6,283 nt of DNA from JACDQM01 sp044373315 (GCF_044373315.1 NZ_JBILQK010000139.1:1-6283), one strand, 5' to 3'. Positions 1 to 5,846 are shown, counted from the stretch's first letter. The notes: generated from the sequence alone by a model not told the origin. Program-made: numbers and translations.

Positions 1-235
1 TCGGCAGATCCGCCGGCTGGCGCAGCAGGATCTCGAAGCTGTCGCCCAGCAGGATGCGTGGCGGCGTGGCCGACATGTCCAGCGCAATGGCGGCGATTGC
101 CAGCAAGCGGTCGTGCTCCAGGTTCAGTCCGCTGGTTTCGACATCCAGCACCACCCAGCGCGTGGGCTCGCCACGGGCGGCCGCGTCGCGGCTGCCACCG
201 GACAGGCGGCGGATCAGGTCTTGCAGCCAGCTCAT
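1..235 (-). CDS. DnaQ-fold 3'-5' exonuclease, N-terminal part (runs off the window)
   Basis: Only the first 78 codons are present; the gene continues past the left edge. After a short basic leader (MSWLQDLIRR) the protein reads RWVVLDVETSGL at residues 26-37. This is the Exo I motif of the DnaQ/DEDD exonuclease superfamily, with D31 and E33 as the expected metal ligands, followed by the helix HDRLLAIAAIAL. Exo II and Exo III lie outside, so DEDDh versus DEDDy cannot be decided. Members remove nucleotides from 3' ends of DNA or RNA; the substrate here is unknown. The start codon overlaps the stop of the upstream cNMP/CBS/nucleotidyltransferase-like gene as ATGA (232-235), indicating translational coupling. 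From memory, the same pairing is seen at Pseudomonas PA3232/PA3233. It is probably not the replicative epsilon subunit, because it sits in a transporter locus. The family call is secure; the function is not. Confidence 0.87.
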   Translation of the reverse strand, partial: MSWLQDLIRRLSGGSRDAAARGEPTRWVVLDVETSGLNLEHDRLLAIAAIALDMSATPPRILLGDSFEILLRQPADLP

Positions 236-2157
236 CGCAGCCAGTCCAGTTCAAGGCGCTGCTGCAGGCGCCGGGCGACGCGGAAGCTCTCCTTCAGCAC
301 GCGGCGGTCGATGTCGTTGAGCGCGTCCAGCGCGATCCAATTCGGCTGATCGTTCGGCATGGCGCCTTCGCCTGCGGCCTCCATCTGCACACGCAGGCGC
401 AGCATCTGCAGAAACTCGAAAGCGCCGATCCAGCCCTCGCTTTCTGCCGTGCTCACCTGCAGCGCGCGACCCATGGCCTCGAAGCGCTCGCGCGTGTTGG
501 TGGCGCTGATTCCATGGGCCAGCGCGTGGATGCGTGCCACGTCCACAAAGATGGCGGTGCCATGCAGCTTCAGGTCGATGCCTTCGCGTCCGGCGGCGTT
601 TTTTTCGCCCTCCATCGCGCCTAGCCAGTTCAGCGGCGGCCGGCTGCGCAGTGAGTTCTCGGCCATCTGGCGCATGAAGCGCGGCAGTCGCGCCGCATGG
701 CTGCCCAGCAGTTCGCGCAGCGGTGTCACCAGCGCCGCATCGCCCCAGATCGGGCGGAAGTCGAAATAGATGCTGGCCTTCAGCAAGTCCTCTGGCGCGC
801 CATGCTCCATCCATTCGTTGAAGGCCTCCAGCCATTCTTGTGCGCTAAGGCAGCAGGCTGGATTGGAGGCCATCACCCCGCCCTTGCACAGCGGATAGCC
901 ACAGGCGTCCAGCGCCTCGTTGACGTCCAGCGCAAAGGCCAGCCAACGCGGCCGGTCGCGCTCGGGGTCATCGCTGAGAAACAGCAGGCCGTTGTCCTGG
1001 TCGGTGGCAATGGTCTGCTCGCCGCGCCCTTCAGAGCCGAAGGCCAGCCAACAGGCCTGGCGCTCATCCAAGCCATGCTGCTCTGCCTTGAGCTGCAGCA
1101 GGCGCTGGGTGAGAACATCGTTGAGGTGCGAAATCAATTCAGTGAGCTGGCGCGCGGCCACGCCTTGCGCCAGCAGATTTCGCGCGAAGCGTCGGATGTC
1201 CTGCGCCACCACGCGCAGCGTGTCGACGTCCTGCGCGGCACGGATGCTGGTACTGACCTGCTTGAGCGAGAGCCGCTGCATCGCGAACAGATCGCGCTCG
1301 GAAACGATGCTGACCACGCGCCCCGCTTCAGTCACCGGCACATGGCGAACGCCGTGGCGCGACATCAGCAGCGCCGCCTGCTGCGCGCTGTCGGCCAGCG
1401 TCAGGCAATGCACCGGCTGGCTCATCACCTGGCCGATCGGCGTGCTCAGCGGCAGCTGCGGCAGCGTGATGCGCGACAGGATGTCATGGCGCGTCAGGAT
1501 GCCCAAAGCGGCGCCGGCGCCATCGCAGACCAGCACCGAGCCGATATGGCGCCGATGCATCATCTCCAGCGCCGTCTGCAGCGGCGTGTCGGGCGACACG
1601 CTGGCCGGCGCACGGCGCTTGAGCTGCGCCAGCGGCGTCTCCATCGACTGCTCGGACAGGGTCTGCGAGGAATAGGCTACTTGCAGCGCGCGGCGTGACA
1701 GCGCCAGAAACTGGGCCACGCGCCGGTTCAGGAAATCGGCAAAGGGAGCGCTGAGCTTGGCCAAGACATGCACCTGCTCGGCTGGCAGCAGCAGGCAGAA
1801 CGTGTCGCCCTGCGAGGTGTAGCTGGCTGTGACGGCACGCGCACCCAGCACGGCGCCGACGGGGAAGAATTCGCCCGGCTCGAAGTGAAAGCCACCGGCC
1901 GCTTCGGCAATGCCGCGCTGGCCGCTGACCGCTCCCTGGCGTACAAAGAACAAATGCTGTACCGGCCCGCACTCCGGCGACAGCATGGCTTCGCCCGGTG
2001 CGTAGTAGGCCTGGGTGGCGTGGCGTACGAAGTGCAGCACATGCTCGACCTGCATCTGCGCGAAAGGCGCGTAGCGCTGCAATTCGGCCTGCAGCTGCGC
2101 CATCAAGCTGCCGGAAGGGCTGGCAGCCGGGCTGGCGATGGTTGAAGCTGGGTTCAT
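232..2157 (-). CDS. cNMP-binding / CBS-pair / DUF294 nucleotidyltransferase-like signalling protein
   Basis: A 641-aa soluble protein with four modules. Residues about 20-140 are a cyclic-nucleotide-binding-like domain whose cassette reads GEFFPVGAVLGAR (95-107), unlike a classical CRP cassette, so the ligand is uncertain. Residues about 174-227 and 240-291 are two CBS repeats (ending LTRHDIL and VSERDLF), which usually bind adenosine nucleotides. Residues about 335-470 are a DUF294 putative nucleotidyltransferase domain related to GlnD. It has the motif GSEGRGEQTIATDQDN at 374-389, matching GS-x10-DxD (G374, S375, D386, D388), so metal-binding carboxylates are kept. Residues about 490-641 match the DUF294 C-terminal helical domain. 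I chose the ATG at 2157 because AGGAGGTT-like sequence (2162-2168) precedes it. A longer reading frame to 2241 would cross the upstream terminator and is not real. It probably senses nucleotide or energy state and modifies or regulates a partner; target unknown. It is coupled to the downstream exonuclease and lies next to the symporter. Confidence 0.9.
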   Translation of the reverse strand: MNPASTIASPAASPSGSLMAQLQAELQRYAPFAQMQVEHVLHFVRHATQAYYAPGEAMLSPECGPVQHLFFVRQGAVSGQRGIAEAAGGFHFEPGEFFPVGAVLGARAVTASYTSQGDTFCLLLPAEQVHVLAKLSAPFADFLNRRVAQFLALSRRALQVAYSSQTLSEQSMETPLAQLKRRAPASVSPDTPLQTALEMMHRRHIGSVLVCDGAGAALGILTRHDILSRITLPQLPLSTPIGQVMSQPVHCLTLADSAQQAALLMSRHGVRHVPVTEAGRVVSIVSERDLFAMQRLSLKQVSTSIRAAQDVDTLRVVAQDIRRFARNLLAQGVAARQLTELISHLNDVLTQRLLQLKAEQHGLDERQACWLAFGSEGRGEQTIATDQDNGLLFLSDDPERDRPRWLAFALDVNEALDACGYPLCKGGVMASNPACCLSAQEWLEAFNEWMEHGAPEDLLKASIYFDFRPIWGDAALVTPLRELLGSHAARLPRFMRQMAENSLRSRPPLNWLGAMEGEKNAAGREGIDLKLHGTAIFVDVARIHALAHGISATNTRERFEAMGRALQVSTAESEGWIGAFEFLQMLRLRVQMEAAGEGAMPNDQPNWIALDALNDIDRRVLKESFRVARRLQQRLELDWLR

Positions 2158-2161
2158 GGCT

Positions 2162-2168
2162 AACCTCC
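2162..2168 (-). promoter_or_regulatory. Shine-Dalgarno for the cNMP/CBS/DUF294 gene
   Basis: On the minus strand this reads GGAGGTT, six bases after GGAGG to the ATG at 2157. It is the strongest ribosome binding site in the window and fixes the start of the 641-aa protein, excluding the longer in-frame ATG at 2241. Confidence 0.85.
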
Positions 2169-2181
2169 GATGAACGGAGTT
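2162..2181 (-). promoter_or_regulatory. Possible hairpin sequestering the Shine-Dalgarno
   Basis: The leader can pair CTCCG (2175-2179) with CGGAG (2165-2169) around a 5-base loop, extended by AA/TT (2180-2181 with 2162-2163) past one bulged base. The 3' arm is the Shine-Dalgarno itself, so the fold would hide it. The stem is short and may be chance, since any CTCCG just upstream of a GGAGG makes such a fold. It is recorded because it lies in the only 38 bases between terminator and start codon. Confidence 0.35.
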
Positions 2182-2195
2182 CGTGAGCTCAATAG

Positions 2196-2228
2196 AAAAA
2201 AAGGCCCCGCAGCGGGCTGCGGGGCCTT
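2196..2228 (-). terminator. Rho-independent terminator after the symporter gene
   Basis: A perfect 13-bp inverted repeat, AAGGCCCCGCAGC (2201-2213) and GCTGCGGGGCCTT (2216-2228), is followed on the minus strand by a run of seven T (2196-2202, partly shared with the stem). It begins 26 bases after the symporter stop codon. The T run lies on the minus-strand side only, so it terminates leftward transcription. It ends 38 bases before the next start codon in the same direction, so any promoter for the DUF294 gene would have to overlap it, or that gene depends on readthrough. Confidence 0.92.
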
Positions 2229-2253
2229 GCCTCTCAGTCAATCAAGCCAAGGG

Positions 2254-4380
2254 TCAGGGCTTGCCCAGGTTCAGGTCGGGGTAGCGCACATGCTCCACCA
2301 AGTCCTGAGTGTCCTTGCTCGGTGCCGGCGTCAGCAGGCTGACGATGATGATCGTCGCGAAGCCCAGCGGCACACCGAAGATGCCGGCACTGATCGGCAG
2401 GATGCCGAACCACAGCTCGATCGGCGAGGTCACGCCGAACACGCCGCGCAGCCAGGGCTGGGTGGTCACCATGTAGTAGAAGGTGATACCCAGGCCAGCC
2501 GCGATGCCCAGCGAGGCACCCCACTTGTTGGCACGCTTCCAGAACACCCCCAGCACCAGGGCCGGGAAGAAGGCAGCAGCCGCAAAGGAGAACGCGGCGG
2601 AGACGAGGAACAAGATGTCAGCCGGCTTCTGCGCCGCGACGTAAGCCGCAGCCAGGGCCACCACCAGCAGCAGGACCTTGGAGATCGTGACGCGGCGGGC
2701 GGTCGACGCATTCGGGTCGATCATCTTGTAGTACACGTCGTGCGACAGCGCGTTGGCGATGGTCAGCAGCAGGCCGTCCGCTGTGGACAGCGCCGCAGCC
2801 AGACCACCGGCAGCCACCATGCCTGACACCACATAGGGCAGGCCACCGATTTCCGGCGTGGCCAGCACGATGATGTCGCCGCCGATCCTCATCTCGCCGA
2901 GCTGGAAGATGCCGTCCTTGTTGACGTCAGCCACCGCGAGCAGCGCCGGGTCAACCTTGGCCCAGTTGGCAATCCAGGCCGGTAGTTGATCAAACGGCGT
3001 GCCCACCAGCACGTTGAAGACCTCGTACTTGACCAGCACCGCCAGGGCAGGCGCCGAGAAGTACAGCAGGAAGATGAAGAACAGACTCCAGGTCACCGAC
3101 TCGCGCGCCTCCTTGACGGAAGGCGTGGTGTAGTAGCGCATCAGAATGTGCGGCAGCGCGGCCGTACCCACCATCAGGCAAAACACCAGAGCGAGGAAGT
3201 TGCGACGCGACTCGTCGAAGGTCTTCTGCGCCTTCTCATCGCCGTTCGGGTCACCAGCAAACTGCTGCGCATGCGACGGCATGCCCGCCAGCGGTCTGGC
3301 GCGCGCCTCGTTGGCGGCCTTGGCTGCCGTCCAGGCCTTCTTCGCCTCGGCTTCGTTGGCGGGCACGGCGGCCAGCGCCTTCTCGGCTGCGGCGACCTGG
3401 TCAGCCGGTGCGTTGGCGGCCTTCAGATCGGCCAGCTTCTGCGTGGCGGCAGCCTTGTCGGCAGCCAGCGCAGCGGGCACGTCCTTGAGCTTGACGTCGA
3501 ACTCGGCGGCACGTGCCTTGAAGATCGCGATGACCTCCTGCTCCTTGGGATCGGCCTTGATGCGCTTCTCGGCCTCGGAGACCTTCTGCAGCTGGTAGCC
3601 GTAGATAGCTTGCGGCACCGGGATGCCGGTCTGCTTTACCGACAGCCACACCACCGGGATCATGTAGGCAATGATCAGGATGATGTACTGCGCCACCTGT
3701 GTCCAGGTGACGGCGCGCATGCCGCCCAGGAAGGAGCAGACCAGGATGCCAGCCAGACCGACGAAGACGCCGATCTCGAAGGCCAGGCCCGACAGACGCG
3801 CGGTGATCAGGCCGACGCCGTAGATCTGCGCCACCACATAGACGAAGGAGCACAGGATCGCTGCAGCCACGCCCAGGATACGCGGCAGATTGCCTTCATA
3901 GCGCGCGCCCAGGAAGTCCGGGATGGTGAACTGGCCGAATTTGCGCAGGTATGGCGCCAGGAACAGCGCCACCAGGCAGTAGCCGCCGGTCCAGCCCATG
4001 ATGAAGGCCAGGCCGCCGTAACCCGTCAGGTAGAGCGTACCGGCCATGCCGATGAAGGACGCGGCCGACATCCAGTCAGCGCCGGTGGCCATTCCGTTGT
4101 AGACCGCCGGCACCCGGCGTCCGGCGACGTAGTACTCGCTGGCGTCGGACGTGCGGCTCATGAAGCCGATGCCGGCGTACAGCAACACGGTGGCACCGAG
4201 GAAGATGAAGCCGATCCACTGCCGCGAAAGGCCCATCTGTTCAAGGATGGCCAAGGCGATGATGAAGACGAAGAAGCCGCCGGTGTACCAGGTGTAGACC
4301 TTGTTCAGCTGCTTCTTGAAGGCCGCATTGGCCGATGCACTGACCGTGCCGGGAGAAGCGGAAGGTGTTGCGCCAGCCAT
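2254..4380 (-). CDS. Sodium:solute symporter, large subunit (VC_2705-type, ActP-related)
   Basis: A 708-aa inner-membrane secondary transporter of the SSS family, predicted to use the sodium gradient to import a small organic solute. Acetate or a similar carboxylate is likely from its ActP relationship but unproven. I count about 14 hydrophobic segments: one extra N-terminal helix (33-48), then a 13-helix SSS core. Landmarks are GADWMSAASFIGMAG (100-114), the GGMRAVTWTQ segment (219-228), TAALPHILMRYYTTP (406-420), and ALSTADGLLLT (530-540), where S532/T533 match the Na2 sodium-site pair of PutP and vSGLT. It is far longer than E. coli ActP (549 aa), owing mainly to an insert at about 265-390 and an EF-hand-like segment at 485-496. 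The ATG at 4380 is preceded by GGGAG at proper spacing; a 7-residue upstream extension overlaps the small-subunit gene and is rejected. The gap to the small-subunit stop is one base. Substrate cannot be read from sequence, so I leave out an actP symbol. Confidence 0.92.
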   Translation of the reverse strand: MAGATPSASPGTVSASANAAFKKQLNKVYTWYTGGFFVFIIALAILEQMGLSRQWIGFIFLGATVLLYAGIGFMSRTSDASEYYVAGRRVPAVYNGMATGADWMSAASFIGMAGTLYLTGYGGLAFIMGWTGGYCLVALFLAPYLRKFGQFTIPDFLGARYEGNLPRILGVAAAILCSFVYVVAQIYGVGLITARLSGLAFEIGVFVGLAGILVCSFLGGMRAVTWTQVAQYIILIIAYMIPVVWLSVKQTGIPVPQAIYGYQLQKVSEAEKRIKADPKEQEVIAIFKARAAEFDVKLKDVPAALAADKAAATQKLADLKAANAPADQVAAAEKALAAVPANEAEAKKAWTAAKAANEARARPLAGMPSHAQQFAGDPNGDEKAQKTFDESRRNFLALVFCLMVGTAALPHILMRYYTTPSVKEARESVTWSLFFIFLLYFSAPALAVLVKYEVFNVLVGTPFDQLPAWIANWAKVDPALLAVADVNKDGIFQLGEMRIGGDIIVLATPEIGGLPYVVSGMVAAGGLAAALSTADGLLLTIANALSHDVYYKMIDPNASTARRVTISKVLLLVVALAAAYVAAQKPADILFLVSAAFSFAAAAFFPALVLGVFWKRANKWGASLGIAAGLGITFYYMVTTQPWLRGVFGVTSPIELWFGILPISAGIFGVPLGFATIIIVSLLTPAPSKDTQDLVEHVRYPDLNLGKP
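2893..2928 (-). other. EF-hand-like calcium-binding loop in the symporter
   Basis: Residues 485-496 of the symporter read DVNKDGIFQLGE, matching the 12-residue EF-hand loop at positions 1 (D), 3 (N), 5 (D), 6 (G), 8 (hydrophobic) and 12 (E). It lies in the loop between the helices equivalent to PutP TM8 and TM9, which is periplasmic in PutP. Calcium binding is inferred from the pattern alone; there is one loop, with no paired second hand seen. Confidence 0.6.
3211..3588 (-). other. Alanine/lysine-rich helical insert in the symporter
   Basis: Residues about 265-390 of the symporter are hydrophilic and rich in Ala, Lys, Asp and Glu, with repeated short stretches such as AALAADKAAA, KLADLKAANA and AAEKALAAVP, suggesting a helical hairpin or coiled coil. 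The segment lies between the helices equivalent to PutP TM6 and TM7, a loop that is periplasmic and short in PutP and ActP. The frame is open throughout and base composition resembles the flanks, so this is a real protein segment rather than an assembly error. Role unknown. Confidence 0.7.
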
Positions 4381-4381
4381 A

Positions 4382-4642
4382 TCAAGCTCCCTCTTCGGCA
4401 ACGCCGTGTTCCTGGTCCAGGCGGTTCATCGTCCGCGCATAGAACCAGATGATCAGGCAGTACACGATCAGCGCACCCTGGGACGCAACCCAGAAGCTGA
4501 ACGGCCAGCCAAAGAAGGTGAAATTCAGATCGCGGGCAAAAAAGCCCACGACGAAGGTCACCACGAACCAGATCGCCAGCAGAACTGCGGTGAGCCGCAG
4601 GTTCTTCTGCCAGTACTGGCGGTGTCTTTCGGTCAATTGCAT
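4382..4642 (-). CDS. Symporter small subunit, DUF4212 family
   Basis: An 86-aa inner-membrane protein with a short polar N-terminus (MQLTERHRQYWQKN) and two membrane helices at about 17-35 and 49-69. The linker is FARDLNFTFFGWPFSFW, and the second helix ends IIWFYARTMNRLD, the typical pattern of the DUF4212 sodium/substrate symporter small subunits. These are found beside VC_2705-type SSS transporters and are thought to form a complex with them. An ATG at 4660 would add six residues (MKETTA), but AAGGAGA (4651-4657) sits nine bases before the ATG at 4642 and family members normally begin MQLTE, so I prefer 4642. The stop is followed by one base and then the ATG of the large subunit, so the two are co-translated. 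The family assignment is confident; its mechanistic role is not established. Confidence 0.92.
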   Translation of the reverse strand: MQLTERHRQYWQKNLRLTAVLLAIWFVVTFVVGFFARDLNFTFFGWPFSFWVASQGALIVYCLIIWFYARTMNRLDQEHGVAEEGA

Positions 4643-4757
4643 CGCTGTCGTCTCCTTCATGTCGTTAGAAGGCCTTCACCCTCTGCGGGATCTCGGGCAC
4701 CGATGGACCACCCCATGCGCCAACAGCGCGCATGCTGCGCGGGTGAACCGCTTGACG
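4643..4757 (-). other. Intergenic region between TPR gene and symporter operon
   Basis: This 115-base gap separates the TPR stop from the small-subunit start. It contains a 5-bp GC hairpin (CGCGC/GCGCG, 4727-4741) 17 bases past the TPR stop with no T run, so it is at best a weak or Rho-assisted terminator. A 10-bp palindrome GAAGGCCTTC lies at 4668-4677. I find no convincing sigma-70 or sigma-54 promoter. The symporter promoter may be here in an activator-dependent form, or the symporter genes may be read through from the TPR gene. Confidence 0.4.
4651..4657 (-). promoter_or_regulatory. Shine-Dalgarno choosing the small-subunit start
   Basis: The minus strand reads AAGGAGA here. It lies nine bases from GGAG to the ATG at 4642 and overlaps codons 2-4 of the alternative start at 4660, so it supports the shorter 86-aa product. 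Confidence 0.7.
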
Positions 4758-5351
4758 TCAGGCGAGCAGTCCGGTCTCACGCTCAAGCTGAGCGGCGACC
4801 TTGGGCTCAAACCCTTTGAGGTGCGCGATGATGCGCCGCGCCTCTTCGGGTTTCTGACGGTCCACATGAACCCGCGCCAGCTGATACCAGCCGTAGGGGC
4901 TCATGGGTTGCAGTTCGGTGTTGCGCTTCAGAGCGGCGACAGCCTCCTCGAAGCGATGCATGCGGATCAAGCACAGGCCCAAGCCGTACCAGGCTCGGTC
5001 CAGCTTGGCGTCCAGCTCAACGGCCTGGCGGAAGGCGGCCTCGGCCTCATCGAGCCTGCCCTCGGCTTCAAGCAGATAGGCCAGATTGAACCAGTCGCCA
5101 GCACTGCGGCGAGGATGGGCCGCCACCAGCGCTCGCAGATCGCTGATCGCCTCGGCCCTGGCCGCGCGCGAAGAGCGCAGGTGGGCGCGGCTGGCCAGCG
5201 CGTAGGCATCACCCGGCCAGCCCTCCAACATTTCGTCAAAGATCTGCTCAGCCAGCTGGCGCTGGGCGAACACAAGCGCCGTCAAGGCCTTCAGCTTGAG
5301 CAGTTGGTAGCGCCAGGACCTGGCGACGCTGGGCTTGGTGTCTACTGGCAT
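4758..5351 (-). CDS. TPR-repeat protein of unknown function
   Basis: A 197-aa protein with no signal peptide or membrane helix, so probably cytoplasmic. It is built of tetratricopeptide repeats. The clearest are residues about 85-118 (GDWFNLAYLLEAEGRLDEAE, ending VELD) and 119-152 (AWYGLGLCLIRMHRFEEAV, ending ELQP), with weaker units at about 48-81 and 153-186. TPRs are protein-interaction scaffolds; no catalytic domain is visible. The ATG at 5351 has GGAG seven bases upstream; a 19-residue upstream extension lies inside the preceding gene and is rejected. The start overlaps the end of the membrane-protein gene by 10 bases, so the two are probably coupled and may act together, with the TPR protein docking on the membrane partner. 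Partners and pathway cannot be told from sequence. Confidence 0.85.
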   Translation of the reverse strand: MPVDTKPSVARSWRYQLLKLKALTALVFAQRQLAEQIFDEMLEGWPGDAYALASRAHLRSSRAARAEAISDLRALVAAHPRRSAGDWFNLAYLLEAEGRLDEAEAAFRQAVELDAKLDRAWYGLGLCLIRMHRFEEAVAALKRNTELQPMSPYGWYQLARVHVDRQKPEEARRIIAHLKGFEPKVAAQLERETGLLA

Positions 5352-5638
5352 TGCGCAACTCCGATCTGCAGGCACAGGCTGATCTTGACGACCGTCACCA
5401 CCAGCCACAGACTCAGCAGCAGCAGGAAGGCGGCCAACGGAATGTGTCGATCCAGCACGACGCGCGGGCTGATCAGGCGGGTCAGGCGCGTGAACGGACG
5501 CGTCAGGATCGCCAGCAACTGGTAGAAGAAATTCTGCTCACGCTTGGCACCCGCCAGCAGGCCCAACAGCCATTGGCCAGCCATCGCAAGCAAGGCGATT
5601 TCGGCGATCAACTTTAAGGAAGATGTCAGCAAGAGCAT
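5342..5638 (-). CDS. Small two-helix membrane protein, possibly YggT-like
   Basis: A 98-aa protein with predicted membrane helices at about 8-30 and 66-88 and a basic connecting loop, AKREQNFFYQ, then LTRPFTRLTRLISPRVVLD. The RPFTRLTRLISP stretch followed by a hydrophobic segment loosely resembles the core repeat of YggT-family proteins (a Pro-rich basic loop before a helix), but I am not certain of that relation. I chose the ATG at 5638, which is preceded by GGAAAG; an 11-residue upstream extension (MIHSTHNPEST) has no ribosome binding site and would reach into the candidate -10. The stop lies inside the TPR gene (10-base overlap). It is the first gene of the leftward run, divergent from prfB. 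Function unknown. Confidence 0.8.
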   Translation of the reverse strand: MLLLTSSLKLIAEIALLAMAGQWLLGLLAGAKREQNFFYQLLAILTRPFTRLTRLISPRVVLDRHIPLAAFLLLLSLWLVVTVVKISLCLQIGVAQCQ

Positions 5639-5666
5639 GGTGCTTTCCGGGTTGTGCGTACTGTGG

Positions 5667-5694
5667 ATCAAACCCGCTTACTGTTTTCTGACAA
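5667..5694 (-). promoter_or_regulatory. Candidate sigma-70 promoter for the membrane-protein/TPR unit
   Basis: The minus strand shows TTGTCA (5689-5694, five of six to the -35 consensus), a 16-base spacer, and TTTGAT (5667-5672, four of six to the -10). Transcription would begin near 5660, giving a leader of about 22 bases before the ATG at 5638. The elements are imperfect, but the location is right. Confidence 0.45.
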
Positions 5695-5699
5695 AACAG
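5681..5699. repeat. Inverted repeat overlapping the candidate -35 (possible operator)
   Basis: CTGTTTT (5681-5687) and AAAACAG (5693-5699) form a perfect 7-bp inverted repeat around CTGAC. It covers the proposed -35 element of the leftward promoter, as a repressor operator would, and also lies about 150 bases upstream of prfB. The CTG/CAG ends recall LexA sites, but the spacing is 13 bases rather than 10, so a LexA box is not supported. Confidence 0.4.
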
Positions 5700-5781
5700 C
5701 CTCCCCCTGGGCTGCCCCCACTATCGCTAACCCTGCTTGATGGGCTGCCGCTGGCGCGGCGGGAGGCAAAGGTGGCGCCAT

Positions 5782-5789
5782 GTAAAAAT
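5782..5789 (+). promoter_or_regulatory. Weak candidate extended -10 for prfB
   Basis: TGTAAAAAT (5781-5789) contains an AT-rich hexamer (TAAAAA or AAAAAT, four of six to the consensus) in an otherwise GC-rich region, with a TG one base before AAAAAT. No -35 is seen at the right distance. It would give a leader of roughly 50 bases before prfB. Confidence 0.25.
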
Positions 5790-5846
5790 AGTGCCCTTGC
5801 CTGCCCCAGCGGCCGCCATCCCGGCGCCGCCCATTCCAAGAACATC

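Larger units (their letters stand above)
5639..5846. other. Divergent intergenic region between the membrane-protein gene and prfB
   Basis: These 208 bases hold the candidate leftward promoter and inverted repeat and a weak candidate prfB promoter, listed separately. Short readings in this stretch have no ribosome binding site or recognisable protein, and I see no RNA gene or riboswitch in it. Confidence 0.6.

Noticed and set aside
697..1698. Plus-strand reading frame of 333 codons opposite the DUF294 gene
   Set aside because: Same antisense composition bias (HLQRR-type strings); the minus strand carries recognisable CBS and nucleotidyltransferase motifs.
2158..2241. N-terminal extension of the DUF294 protein (28 residues)
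   Set aside because: It would be encoded by the terminator stem and leader, while a strong Shine-Dalgarno precedes the ATG at 2157.
2986..4452. Long plus-strand reading frame of 488 codons opposite the symporter
   Set aside because: It is the complement of a clear transporter gene, is full of His, Gln and Arg from GC-rich antisense codons, shows no family motif and has no ribosome binding site. It is a GC shadow.
4727..4741. Intrinsic terminator after the TPR gene
   Set aside because: The hairpin is only 5 bp and no T run follows on the minus strand, so it is noted as a weak structure only.
4449..5525. Plus-strand reading frame of 358 codons across three minus-strand genes
   Set aside because: It spans the small subunit, an intergenic gap and the TPR and membrane genes without matching any of their boundaries; no domain is seen.
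5681..5699. LexA-type SOS box
   Set aside because: The half-sites CTG and CAG are 13 bases apart instead of 10, and the neighbouring genes have no SOS link.
5749..5846. Short plus-strand reading frame before prfB as a leader peptide
   Set aside because: It has no ribosome binding site, runs into prfB in another frame, and shows no regulatory codon pattern.
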